Positions 22,428 through 32,746 of a DNA stretch of 64,000 nucleotides are shown in pieces (within the stretch, counting starts at the first letter, position 1; each line of letters begins with the position of its first letter). The notes under the pieces were generated by a model. That model saw only the letters and a list, made by a program, of their open reading frames with translations, made no database searches and was not told the DNA's origin. The stretch is taken from the NCBI GenBank assembly GCA_003255025.1, contig QANY01004770.1, positions 2,347,891 through 2,411,890 of the forward strand, given 5' to 3'. The position numbers and the translations under genes were made by a program. The stretch comes from Datisca glomerata. Lineage: Eukaryota > Streptophyta > Magnoliopsida > Cucurbitales > Datiscaceae.

Positions 22428-23110
22428 TGATATGATCCTCACCAACGATTTGCGATAAACCCAATAACAATGATGGTTCAAGAATCCTAGGATTGATTCA
22501 AAAAAGAAGAACCCCCAACCCATTTTTTATGACACAAAAAGAACCTTGGGTATAAGGTCTAAGACCCAAATTTGATGCTACGAAAAGAATCAAAAGTATG
22601 ATTTTGATGCCACACTCGAGAACATAAAGGAAAAGTGAGTGATAAGTCTAGGTTTTAGACGTCACAAAAATATTCTTGATAAGTTTGAAAATTATATGAA
22701 AAAATAAAGAGTAAACTCTCACAAAAAAATTATATTGATCAAACTTGTTCAATACATTGTGAAACCATGCCTAAATAGAAAACTAGAAATGTAGAAAATT
22801 CTAATTCTAAACATTATTCAAATCCTAATTTTGTGTCCAAAGAACTTGGACTAAATTCTAAACATAAAGAAATATTATGTGCAATAAATAAGAAACTTGA
22901 AATCTACCGAAAAGCCCCCTATTGGTTACCCACTTCTAGGTTAGAATTGTCAAGTTATCTTGCTTTCTTGTCATCATTTAAAATACTAAGTCATGCTCTA
23001 ATTGACTCCTATTGACTGCCCACTTATAGGTTAGATCTAGCTTTTAGGATGGGCCACTTGATACCTTAGGTGGGTCCATCTTTTGAGCTTGTGCAAACAG
23101 ATTCTCATTA
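22428..23110 (-). repeat. G1 copy A 3' LTR
   Basis: Plus-strand ends are TGATATGATCC and ATTCTCATTA, then the inverted polypurine tract TTCCCTCCCTCTTGAG at 23111-23126. It matches the LTRs at 27096-27770 and 30445-31220. Confidence 0.85.
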
Positions 23111-23126
23111 TTCCCTCCCTCTTGAG

Positions 23127-23690
23127 AAAGATTTATCCTCAAATAGTCACCTACATCAAATGGAGACAAGTCAACTACATTAAATGTAGCACTTATATTG
23201 TACTCACGGGGAAGATCTAGCTTGTAGACATTGTTATTGATACTTGCAAGGGTTTGGAATGATCCATCTCATCTAGACGGTAATTTTGATGTCCTTTGTG
23301 AATGAAACCTTTCCACCCGCATGTGCACCCAAACTCAATCTTCAGGTTATAAAACAACCTTCAAACGCCCATTATTGCCTTGTTTAGCATATTGATCATT
23401 CTTCCTTTCAATGTTAGCCCGGACCTTGGCATGTAAATCCTTCACAAAATCTATCTTTTTCTTTCCATCAAGACTAGCATGCTCATTAGTAGGCAATGGT
23501 AAAATATCCATAGGAGTTAAAGGATTAAAGACAAACAATTTTAAAGGAGAAAAAGAATGAGTAGAATGAACAAATATGTTATATGCAAACTCAAAATGTG
23601 GTAAACAATTCTCCCATGCCTTAAATTCCTTTGAATGATATCAAGCAACAAAATAGTGAGTGTCCTATTAACTACCACAAATTTTTTCAT
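23127..23690 (-). pseudogene. G1 copy A integrase C-terminal part
   Basis: On the minus strand from about 23690: [17 protein letters not shown], then FNPLTPMDILPLPTNEHASL, FVKDLHAKVRANIERKNDQY and VWVHMRVERF, then YKLDLPREYN and FNVVDLSPFDVGDYL. This is the region after the integrase core through the C-terminus of a Ty3/gypsy polyprotein. The core with its catalytic residues is absent. No chromodomain follows. Stops interrupt, though the stretch at 23347-23538 is open. Confidence 0.85.
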
Positions 23691-23950
23691 GAACGCACAC
23701 GAGACATGATTCATTAACCTAATGAATGTACTAGGTGTATTAGTTAAACCGTAAATCATTACTAACCACTCACGCAATCCATGTTTAGTTTTAAATATTA
23801 TTTTCTATTCATCTCCCTCTTTCAAGCTAATTTGATGATATTCACTTTTAAGATCAACTTTAGTAAACACATAAGAACCACGTAATTCATCAAGCATACT
23901 AACTAATCTAGGAATGAGATGACGATACTTTATAGTGATGTTATTTATGA
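23690..23950 (-). pseudogene. G1 copy A reverse transcriptase fragment
   Basis: [40 protein letters not shown] and [20 protein letters not shown], then [15 protein letters not shown] are standard gypsy RT strands. The sequence leaves RT just before the YFDD catalytic box and passes straight to integrase at NRTL. The first catalytic aspartate (KVDLKS) is present and the DD pair is lost. The fragment ends at the duplication limit. Confidence 0.9.
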
Positions 23951-24520
23951 CTCCACTACAAGAAATATGACATTCTACAAGAGGCGGATATCCCCTTGAA
24001 AAGTAATCCACAAGGATCATGCGGCACCTGTGACAGCCCCTCATATTAAAAGTTCGTGTTTTTTACGAGGCGCAACGCATCCTGTGAAGACCTCTATGAT
24101 ATCTCGCTTTTTACAAGAATTTTTGACTCCTATAAAATATTATTTAACAGAGTTTTCAGACCCTTATTGAATGTATTCAACATGTGTTTTAAATACTTGT
24201 GAACTAACATTCATATGTATTTTATATCCTTTAAAGTGAGATACCATAAGATTCATTGTTATAATCAAGTATTCATATTAAACTCTTTCAAAAAATAATT
24301 TTACGTAACATATATAAAGAACATCAATATAATAATTGACAACATTAACATTTAATAATTTCAACAAAGGTTTACATTATTCATTTGATCAACTTATAAA
24401 TAAATCTAACTTGAAAACTAACTAACTTATCCTTAAAATATACAAGTAAACTTGTTCCAATAAATCAAAAATATAAAAAATGAAATTTTGAGTCTAAAAA
24501 ATAAAAAATGAAGAACCTAA
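23951..24520. other. Junction DNA with chromovirus LTR-like start at 24029
   Basis: After the G1 block ends, a short segment leads to TGTGACAGCCCCTCAT at 24029, which looks like the start of a gypsy chromovirus LTR (TGTGACAGCCCC). No internal region or second LTR was found, so it may be an LTR fragment. No gene seen. Confidence 0.3.
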
Positions 24521-25400
24521 GTTGAATGGTAGTGTTTCAAAATAGGGTATGCAATGCCTTTAGACCTTTTCAATGCTGAAGGAAAACACCATGAGCAGTT
24601 GTAGTTGGTGAGTATAGGAAACAAACAGATCTCCAAGCCCACTGCTCTCTTCGACTCCCTGTAGAATAAGTATAAAGACTCTAAGCGAGCATAAAAAGAA
24701 ACAGTTACTGCAACAAATCTAATTTTTACCTGTGTCTAATCTGACTGGAGATAATATAGCAGACCTGAACCAATATGCTTCTCATACCTAGCACATATAA
24801 CAAATGCATATAAAAGAAATCATTAACCAAAGTTTGCATAACAAAATTATATAACATCATATTAAGAATTTGAAAGAGATGGTATTTGTTTTAAACCCAT
24901 TCATTAAACTTGGGAAAATGCCAGATAATTGTTTAAACTCATTCACCAAACAGCCATTAAAAATTAGTAGAAACTCCAAAAAATGAATTTTATTATATAC
25001 CTCCAAGACAAGGAAACCAAAATTCAAAGATGGTATTTGTTTTAATTTGTTTCTGTTACTCTGTTTGCTGCGGGATCAACTTTCACCCTCCTCTTATTGT
25101 TATCTTTATCCTCGAATTTGGATGAATAAAAATAAGACTTAGAAAATCCTAAACTAGAGAGCTTGAAATTTTTGTGATTGAATATCCAACAGAGGAGTAA
25201 ATTTATGGGTTCGCTATGGTTACAGACACTTACCTATGTTCTTACATCCTCTACCAAGCATTGCAAGTCGATAAGTGGTAACTGTCAGTGCATCATTATT
25301 TAAGAAATAGACCTGAACAGAGAAAATAAAAACGTAAATGGAAAATATATCCACAAACCAAGGTGAAATTGTAAAAAAAAATTGAGAGAACAATGTGGAG
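24521..25400 (-). other. Candidate orphan exons on minus strand
   Basis: Two short segments are framed by good splice signals on the minus strand. The first is 25234-25312, with CAG before and GTAAGT after, open as VYFLNNDALTVTTYRLAMLG. The second is 24730-24787, with AG before and GTAAAA after, open as YEKHIGSGLLYYLQSD and then a stop. A frame at about 25040-25110 reads KFEDKDNNKRRVKVDPAANR and ends in a stop. I do not recognise the protein. They lie 3' of the NDUFA12 exons in the same orientation and could be a neighbouring gene's remains or untranslated exons. Confidence 0.3.
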
Positions 25401-25696
25401 AGAAAAAGAGAATGGACCGTTGCAGTACGAAGGTCTATGAGAGAGCTATTATATAGGTCACTAGTTTACAATAGTGCCTGAAGAACATAAGAGCTTACCA
25501 TGATAATGATAAAATATGGTTATGAAGAAAGTCCAATAACTAGATTCAAGAACATGTCAATTATTTTATGGGAAACATGATACTCTCATATCGATTGAGT
25601 TGAGACAATTGAATTTTCATGGAAAAAGAAAGCCATATAAGCAAACAAAATGGCAAGTTCTAAAATGGGGATGAACTGAAAGACAAATAACTTAAG

Positions 25697-25989
25697 TTAG
25701 ACCTTCATGGGTTGCTATGATTGGTATCTAGTCCAGTCTCTCTGTCTAGGATTAAGAGCATGTCCCTTGGAATGGTAGATATACTCATCTCCTTCTCCAT
25801 AGAAATTTTTCTTATGTTCAACTCCATATCTCTGCGGTTTTAGCATTAGTAGCTGTAAATTTTTCGCATTTTTTTCTATTAGGGTCCCCTGCTCATAGCA
25901 ATATACACATAAAGGTAGAAAAATGAACTTGCCTCATCTTTGGTGTGATCGGTTATGTAGTGAAGCCAACCATGCCATTCAGGTGGCAC
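25697..25989 (-). pseudogene. NDUFA12: NDUFA12-like complex I subunit, last two exons
   Basis: The exon at 25933-25989 reads VPPEWHGWLHYITDHTKDE after a CAG acceptor. The exon at 25715-25852 reads LLMLKPQRYGVEHKKNFYGE, then YIYHSKGHALNPRQRDWTRY and QS before a TAG. This is the conserved C-terminal half of the B17.2/NDUFA12 accessory subunit of mitochondrial NADH dehydrogenase (complex I). A TAG stands where relatives have tryptophan, and a second stop follows at 25697-25699. The donor after the first exon is GC instead of GT. Because an intron is kept, this is a genomic fragment, not a processed copy. N-terminal exons were not found before the LINE at 26692. Probably a broken gene. Confidence 0.85.
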
Positions 25990-26691
25990 CTGAGATGCTA
26001 ATCTAGTTCATACTAATAACTAGATAGCCACAAATTCAATCTATTATGACGGATGAAACTCAAATTATCAAAATTCAAGCACATAGTAATGTAAAGATCC
26101 CCAAAAGTCATCAAGCACAAAGTAACGTAAAGATTCCCATTGTAGTGGTCGGTGGGACAAAGTAATGTCTAGAATGGATTTAATTTACCTAATCAAGACC
26201 AAGCCAAATAAAAAAATATAAATGCATGTGACTAATCTAGAACATATATAAACTCATCTAATTATTGCAATAATAACCAACTTAATAAGAGCAATCACAT
26301 GTAGAGATTTAGAGAAATTCATGAGATTATGCATTTCTTCTTTCTAGTCTAGAAGTACAAATATATCTATGAAGCACAATGAAATTCAAATACATGCAAT
26401 AAAAATGTACTCGACTAGGAGCATTAGATGTCTTTGAAGATGAAAGTAAGTAGTGGGAAATATATTGTTCTATCAGTAATCAGTAGTACAAAAAGATCAA
26501 ACTACTCCATTAAGGCAAGAATGAAGAGGAAAAGAAAAGGCCAAGGCTATTAGTATCAATTTTGAAAAGATACAGAAACCTAAAACATAAAACCAAACCT
26601 ATCCCACATTTAATCTCTTATTATCTACTAGTCCTAACCAAGGTCTTCAGATGCTAACCGCTTTTTCCAAGTGCAATGTTGTTAAACACCC
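25990..26691. other. Probable intron or flank of the NDUFA12 relic; no exon found
   Basis: AT-rich sequence. I looked on the minus strand for the earlier NDUFA12 exons (VGVDKFGN-type and WVEYA-type motifs) and did not find them. Confidence 0.5.
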
Positions 26692-26950
26692 TTCTGAGCT
26701 ATTAGGGGTACTAAATCCTGGGATGAAGGAATTGTTTATTTCTCAGCATTTGCTAATAATATTGATATAGAATACCTTTATTTTGGGGATGCAATTTTAC
26801 TTAGACTACTAATAGATAAGGGCAAAGTACTATTATGAATAAGATTGGCAAAATAATGGTGAATGAAGCCTGGTCAAAATGTATCCTAGTTCATATGGCC
26901 ATTTTCCTCACTCAGGGATTTCATTTAATGAAATCAATTTCAATGGTAGC
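26692..26950 (+). pseudogene. LINE endonuclease fragment, copy B
   Basis: Matches 22012-22265: the same NNID-EYLYFGD, TTNR-GQ and IMNKIGKIMVNEAWSKC pattern across shifted frames. VNEAWSK keeps the family tryptophan that copy A has lost. The upstream half of the domain present in copy A is missing here. Confidence 0.8.
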
Positions 26951-27095
26951 TCACACATAGGAAAATTCAACAAATGAGTCTTACGATGTTCGATTTGGGC
27001 TAAACTACACTGCATATATAAACAATTACAACAGAATCACTAAGAAATAAGCAAATTGGCTAAGATCAATCCTCAATCAATCACCTTTCGTAAGC

Positions 27096-27770
27096 TGATA
27101 TGATCCTCACCAACGATTTATGATAAACCCAATGACAATGATGGTTCAAGAACCCTAGAATTGATTTAAAGAAGTAGAACCCCCAACCCATTTACTATGA
27201 TACGAATAGAAGTTTTGTACAAAACCTAAGACCTAAATTTGATGCTTCAAAAAGAATCAAAGGTATGATTTAAACGCCACACTCAAGAACATGAAGGAAA
27301 AGTGAGTGATAAGTCTAGATTTTAGACGCCATAAAATTTTTCTTGATAAGTCTAAAAGTTCTATGAAGAAACAAAGAGAAAACTCACAAAGAAATTGCAT
27401 TGATCAAAGTTGTTCAATACATTGTGAAACCATGTCTAAATAGAAATCTAGAAATCTAGAAAATTCTAAAGTGTTCAAAGAACCTAGACTAAAATCTAAA
27501 CATTATTCATATCCTAATTTTGTGTCTAAAGAACCTGGACTAAATTCTAAACATAAGATTACCATGCCAAAAAGACTCCTATTGGTTGTCCACTTCAGGT
27601 TAGAGTTGTCAAGTTGTCTTGATTCCTTGTCATCATTTAAAATGCCAAGTCATGCTCTGATTGACTGCAATTGGCTGCCCACTTATAGATTAGCTCTAGT
27701 TCTTGTGATTGGGCCACTTGGTATTTGAAGTGGGTCCATCCTTTGAGTTTCTGCAAACAAATCCTCATCA
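27096..27770 (-). repeat. G1 copy B 3' LTR
   Basis: The plus strand starts TGATATGATCC and ends ATCCTCATCA, giving TG...CA termini on the minus strand. Confidence 0.9.
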
Positions 27771-27790
27771 TTCCCTCCCTCTTGATAAAG
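27771..27790 (-). other. G1 copy B polypurine tract
   Basis: The minus strand reads TCAAGAGGGAGGGAA directly before the 3' LTR start TGATGAGGAT. The same tract is at 23111-23126 in copy A. Confidence 0.85.
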
Positions 27791-28345
27791 ATTTATCATC
27801 AAATCATCACCTACATCAAATGGAGACAAGTTAGTTATATTCAATGTAGCACTTATATTGTACTCATCGGGAAGATCTAGCTTGTAGGCATTGTTATTGA
27901 TTCTTGCAAGGATTTAGAATGATCCATATCCTCTAGGCTACAATTTTGATGTCCTTTGTGTAGGAAACCTTTCCACACGCATGTGCACCCAAACCTAATA
28001 TCCAGGTTGTAAAACAACCTTCGAACGCCCCTTATTGCCTTGTTTAGCATATTGATCATTCTTCCTTTCAATGTTAGCCGGGACCTTGGCATGTAAATCC
28101 TTCACAAAATATGTCTTTTTCTTTCCATTAAGATTAGCATGCTCATTAGTAGAAAATGGTAAAATATTCGTAGGAGTTAAAGGATTAAAGCCATAAACAA
28201 TTTCAAAGAAAAAAAAGATGTAGAATAAACGAATCTGTTATATGCAAACTCAAAATGTGGTAAACACTTCTCCCATTGCCTTAAATTATTTTGAATGATA
28301 TCATTAACAAAATAGTGAGTGTCTACCACAAATTTTCCCATGAAC
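27790..28345 (-). pseudogene. G1 copy B integrase C-terminal part
   Basis: On the minus strand: [28 protein letters not shown], then a GFNPLTPTNILPF-like frame, a KVPANIERKNDQY-like frame and CTCVWKGFLHKG in a shifted frame, ending with INVVDLSPF-like sequence. It is the same part as in copy A, with more frameshifts. Eight bases at the joint with RT (GTTAATAG in copy A) are missing here, so the first residues after the joint differ. Confidence 0.85.
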
Positions 28346-28865
28346 GAACACGAGACATGATTCATTAACCTAATGAATGTACTAGGTACATTTGTCAAAC
28401 CCTAAATCATTACTAACCACTCATGCAATTCGTGTTTATTTTTAAATGTTATTTTCCATTCATCTCCCTCTTTTACGCTAATTTGATGATATCCACTTTT
28501 AAGATCAATTTTAGTAAACACATAAGAACCACGTAATTCATCAAGCATACCAACTAATCTAGGAATGCGATGATGATACTTTATAGTTATATTATTTATG
28601 TCTTGACGATCAACGCACATCGTCTATGTCTACTTCTTCTTAATCACAAGCAATAGGAGAACTGCACAATGGTTCATGCTTTCATGGACATACCCCTTTT
28701 CCATGAGTTCACTCACTTATCTTTGCAGTTCCTTTGTCTCCTCCAGATTGCTTCTATAAGCGGGTTTGTTTCGAATGGAAGCTTTGGGTATGAATCAATT
28801 TGATGCTCAATTTTCCTAATTGGTGGCAGCCCTTTTGGCATCTCCTCGAGGAATACATCTTCAAG
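28345..28865 (-). pseudogene. G1 copy B reverse transcriptase N-terminal half
   Basis: On the minus strand: a GLPPIRKIEHQIDSYPK pattern, [60 protein letters not shown] and MNHVSCSFMGKFVV. These are RT strands up to the position just before YFDD. The first catalytic aspartate is intact within [11 protein letters not shown]. The catalytic DD pair, thumb and RNase H are deleted. Confidence 0.92.
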
Positions 28866-29700
28866 GTGCTACAAAAGAGATACAAAAAATACGATGCAAA
28901 TAATGGTTAAGTTCATTAGTGGAAAGCATGCCTCTTTGTACAAAAGTATAAGAAAATGCCAATTGAAAGTCAAAGCTCTCTTAATCTCACTCTCTCTTAC
29001 ATAAAAACTCTCATTTTCTCTCTCTTGATTTTTCCCACTCCTCTCAACCAGCTCTCTATTTCTCTCTCTTATCTTTTGCTCAACCACTTCTTATTTTGAA
29101 CCCTCACTCTCTTGATTCTTTTCACTCCTTTTTTTTCACATTCTCAATCTCTCTTTCTTTTTCATTCTCTCTTATTAACTTCAATTGATCTCCATGCGTT
29201 TGTTTAGGGGTGAGGGGTACAAGAGTAATGATTTTTTTATCAATTACAATGAGTATCTATTTGTACAACCTTCAGGAGTAGATTTTCTATTAAATTGTCA
29301 CTGCCTGCCCAATAGAAGATGACTTGCTTGCATTGACACCACATCACACAAAACTTCATCATTGTACTTGCCAATAGAGAAAGAAACTAATAGTTCCTTA
29401 TGCACCTTGATTTCTCCACAATCATTTAACCATTTTAGCTTGTATGGATTATGATGTTTTAGTATTGGCAAGTATAATTTTTTCACTATGTAAATGCTAG
29501 CCACATTACTACTACTTCCCCTATAAATATTCATACTACACACTTTATCATTAACAAGGCATCTAGTACGAAAACTATTTTCTCATTTTATCTTCTCATC
29601 TTCTTTGGCTATGGTACTAAAAGCTCTTTTTATCACCAAAAGTTTCCCATAAACTAGTTCATAAATTTCGCTTGCATCTTCTAGTGGTGGCATTGACACC
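28866..29700 (-). pseudogene. G1 protease and gag-pol linker
   Basis: At 29298-29543 the minus strand reads SSNVASIYIVKKLYLPILKH, then YKLKWLNDCGEIKVHKELLV, and SIGKYNDEVLCDVVSMQASH with LLLGRQ. This is the aspartic protease of plant Ty3/gypsy elements. The active site, D-GGSCTNVAS in relatives, reads YRGSSSNVAS here, so the catalytic aspartate is lost. Just upstream VSMPPLEDASEIYELVYGK is the normal linker. Toward RT a K/R/E-rich stretch and FYVRESEIKRAL (28869-29087) match the usual protease-RT spacer. Confidence 0.9.
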
Positions 29701-30424
29701 TCTTCAGATTCATTTCGGTTTCCACATCTCCATCTTCTCTCATTTGAGGTTCACCCAATTTTTTTCCACTCATGTTTCCACTCAATGTTTTATTGGTTTT
29801 TACCCTCTTATGATCTCACACACTCTTTTCTTTTACCATTATTAATTTTCTCTTTTTGTTCTCGATTAGACTAATAAGCGAATCAAGATTTTTCAAGCAA
29901 CAACCAAGAGACCTAAATAGATCAAACACTATGAGAAGATATGACTAAAGATAAGGAAATAATCTAGGGATGTGATTGAAGATAAAGAAACAAAAAGAGA
30001 TCGACTTCAACTATACTATCTTTATTTCTTTATTTCTTTTTTTTTTCTTTTTTTTCCACTTTTTCTTTCAGTAGATAAGATAAGATAAAATAATATAAGA
30101 TATCATATGATATGGTAAGATATGCCAAGATAAAATAAGATATGATATGATAAGATGAGATCATGTATGATTTGATAAGATAAGATGAGATGAGATGCGA
30201 TGAGATAAGATATGATAAGATAAGATATTTTATACAATGGTGTAATTTTGATCCAAAATTTTTAGAATGAACGAATGACCTTGGATCAATGTTGTAGGGA
30301 TAAAAAATCAGTTCGGTTCGATATGCAATAATAGCTACTTCGACACCTGTATCAAAACTTAGGACCATTTTAAGAACCACCATCAAAATCAGAAGAAAAA
30401 GACTTGCATCTGGTTCTAGAAAGC
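29701..30424 (-). other. G1 gag region, eroded; no gag domain seen
   Basis: Between protease and primer site about 720 bases remain, too short for a normal gag. No zinc knuckle or gag motif was found. A GATAA-type repeat at 30063-30230 lies here. Confidence 0.55.
30063..30230. repeat. Degenerate GATAA/GATAT microsatellite
   Basis: About 170 bases of 'aagataagata', 'gatatgataag' and 'gatgagatg' variants with a 5-base period. It makes an open minus-strand frame rich in S, Y and I that is not a gene. Confidence 0.85.
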
Positions 30425-30444
30425 AAAGCTCTTATTATACCAAA
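30425..30444 (-). other. G1 primer-binding site
   Basis: The minus strand reads TTTGGTATAATAAGAGC directly after the LTR end, a decayed TGGTATCAGAGC (tRNA-Met type). Confidence 0.7.
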
Positions 30445-31220
30445 TGATATGAACATCATCAATGATTTGTAATGAAACCCAATAATAATGATGATTCAAG
30501 AACCTTAGGATCAATCTAAAGAAGAAGAAACTTTGACCTATTTTCTATGACACAAAGAGAATCTTAGGTATGATTTAAACGCCAGACTCAAGAACAAGAA
30601 GGAAAAAAATTATATTGATCAAAGTTGTTCAATACATTGTGAAACATGCTTAAATAGAAAACTAGAAGTCTAAAAAATCCTAAAGTATTCAAAGAACCTA
30701 GAATAAATTCTAAACATTATTTAAATCCTAATTTTTTTTCCAAAGAATCTAGACTAAATTTAAACATAAAAAATATTATTTGCAAAAAATAAGGAACTTA
30801 TAATCTGCCCAAAATACTCCTATTGGTTGCTCACTTATATGTTAGGATTACCAAGTTATATTACTTTTTTGTCATCATTTAAAAAGTCAAATTATGCCCC
30901 AATTGACTCTTATTGGCTGCCCACTTATAGGTTATGATTGTCAAGTTATCTTACTTTCTTGTCATCATTTAAAATACTAAGTCATGCTCCATGCGAGCTG
31001 TCATATTGGCAACCACGTCATGCTCCATGTAGGTCACATGGTTGACAAGTCTAATTTCTTCTTTTCCAAAAGACATTTTTCCACACTTGTTTGAGCCTCA
31101 ACTTGTTTCACTAACTCATTGAGTGCTTCAGATATCCTCTTTTCTCTACTTCATGGGATTGTGCCACTTGTTACTTAAAGTGGGCCCATATTTTGAGCTT
31201 GTGCAAACGGATCCTCATCG
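30445..31220 (-). repeat. G1 copy B 5' LTR
   Basis: It has the same ends as the 3' LTR (TGATATGA on the left, ATCCTCATCG on the right, last base changed). It is about 100 bases longer because the 'ttggctgcccacttata' stretch and its neighbour 'tcttgtcatcatttaaaa' are duplicated inside it. Confidence 0.88.
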
Positions 31221-31307
31221 TAAGCTCCTGTTGATCTGGTGGAGAAGGCCTTAGACGAAACCTCTATGAATTGTAAGAAGATTGTCGATTTCTGCATTTT
31301 GGATTAA
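31221..31307 (+). other. Coding-like tail interrupted by G1, ends in TAA
   Basis: Directly after G1 the plus strand reads APVDLVEKALDETSMNCKKI, then VDFCILD and TAA at 31305. If the G1 insertion is removed, the frame extends upstream into the duplicated flank (copy A 22390-22427 reads EINPQSITFRSFVHK). I do not recognise the protein. An AATAAA stands at 31383. It may be the last exon of a lost gene. Confidence 0.35.
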
Positions 31308-32147
31308 TTTTCACTTGTATTTTCTCAGTCATTCTCTTTAAGCATAATATTTACCCCAGGACGTTAATTGTTCTTTGTTGTCAATAAATTCAGCATTGTT
31401 TTGTTCTTTATTTCATTGTGTAATAATTATTTTTTAAGGTTAAAGAAAATAAAAGATTGTCGTTTTTGAATAAATTTATATGTTTTTCCTTATACAATGA
31501 GTGTGGCATGTGTGAGAAAGAGAAATTCATGTGTCACTCCAACAAAATGGGTGTATTGTGACAGTAAAGTAAAGCTTTTAGTGGCGGTTTTTACGAACCC
31601 AGAGCCTGGAGGGTGAAAATCTGATTAATTTTTTTTATCTAACTGACAGTTTCAAACAGTCGTGGTTTTTTTTACTTTTAATTAACATGATGGGTACAAA
31701 AATAATTGTCATGGACACATCTACCTATATATAGAGGATATATAAATGGAGCTAAAGGACAAGAAATATTTTTTAACATAAATTGCCTTCTTTAATTCTC
31801 CTTTGTAATATTAACATTATATATGACATTCTAAATTAATTATTTGTGACACTTTCACTTTTTAGAGAACTTGCCAAAACTACTTTTAGAAATTTATACA
31901 TTGTCTAGTATTTACCTAATATTTACATACTTCAAACTATTATCGTATCGATTTGAAGAGCACTATTCAATAATACTTGTTATATATTTTTTTATAATTA
32001 CGTCTTATATCATCATTTAGTAAACTTTATTAAAAAAGAAAATCAATATAATTAAATTACGTTGCTTAAACTTATTAAGATATGAGACGTATGAAAAAAA
32101 GTAAAAAAATAAATAAATGTAATTTTGTTAAAATATATTGTTAATAA
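31308..32147. other. AT-rich DNA, no gene recognised
   Basis: It contains AATAAA at 31383-31388 and otherwise AT-rich sequence with short frames only. The first 150 bases could be a 3' untranslated region. Confidence 0.5.
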
Positions 32148-32741
32148 TGTAGAGGACAAAAGATGGAGATGGGTCTAATCTGAGTCAACCCTATGTAGAC
32201 GATTATTGGACTTGGACATCTACATTAATACGCTTCTGTTTGGTTCGAATTACACCCTAGGAGACACATGACAGTGTCCCAATATCACCGATGGCCCAAC
32301 TCGTCGACTGAATAATGTCACCTAGTCGAAGATGACGATTATCCATCTATAATATCACTTTTACTCATAATTAAGGTATTTGGCTCTAAGCCAAACACAC
32401 AAGAGACATAAGAAAATATTCTAGGATTATGCTCATCCTCCTCCAAAAGGATCAACCTTATCATGAAAGACATATATGGGGAGATCTTTCCAGGTCTCAT
32501 CCCATCATCTCTATAAGTACTAGAGTCACATTCATGTTGTGGTGTCTATTCTTTAATTATAATTTTCTATAGTCTCATTCATATTCAATCTTATTCTAAC
32601 TTGATCTTTGTAGTACAATTAGTTAGACACCACAATGATGTCAAGTAATTCTTTTTAGATCCTCTTTTGACTTTGCTCTCAGGTCCATTATTGATTCACC
32701 AAGTGATGCGTGATAGTATCATTTACAGTAGATTTTTAGCA
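32148..32741 (+). repeat. T2: Tat-like 5' LTR
   Basis: It begins TGTAGAGGAC and ends GATTTTTAGCA. Directly beyond the inserted C2 element the DNA resumes at 36774 with a leader resembling the Tat/Ogre primer site (TTGCGTCATCTATGAAAATC, compare TGGCGCCGTCTGTGG types). So this is the LTR of a Tat-like element later split by C2. The start is the less certain end. Confidence 0.55.
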
Positions 32742-32746
32742 TCTAT

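Larger units (their letters stand above)
22012..23950. repeat. Dispersed duplication, copy A (partner 26692-28600)
   Basis: The order LINE fragment, G1 3' LTR, integrase end and RT is the same in both places, with the same G1 insertion point in LINE-flanking DNA. This shows duplication of a block rather than two insertions. Copy A has 13 extra bases ('ttctttcgttcat' region) before the LTR. Confidence 0.85.
22428..23950 (-). mobile_element. G1 copy A: 3' half of a Ty3/gypsy element
   Basis: On the minus strand it runs RT, a deletion joint, integrase C-terminus, polypurine tract and 3' LTR. Gag, protease, primer site and 5' LTR are missing because the block ends at 23950. It is the truncated partner of the complete G1 copy at 27091-31225. 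Confidence 0.85.
26692..28600. repeat. Dispersed duplication, copy B (partner 22012-23950)
   Basis: Same order and orientation as copy A. At its right end copy B continues into the rest of G1, so copy B, or its source, is the original locus and copy A the derivative. Confidence 0.85.
27091..31225 (-). mobile_element. G1 copy B: complete but deleted Ty3/gypsy element with TSD
   Basis: Both LTRs, primer site, protease, RT, integrase end and polypurine tract are present. The 5-base direct repeat TAAGC flanks it exactly (27091-27095 and 31221-31225), which marks the original insertion. An internal deletion removed the RT catalytic box through the integrase core. The lineage is not settled: the protease-RT sequence resembles plant chromovirus-type elements, but no chromodomain follows integrase. 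Confidence 0.92.

Noticed and set aside
23954..26151. Possible CACTA transposon: CACTACAAGAAAT at 23954 and TTGTAGTG at about 26144
   Set aside because: Only 8 terminal bases match, the 3-base flanks differ (CTC and GTC), and no subterminal repeats or transposase are seen.
30030..30386. 118-codon minus-strand frame rich in S, Y and I
   Set aside because: It is a by-product of the GATAA-type microsatellite.
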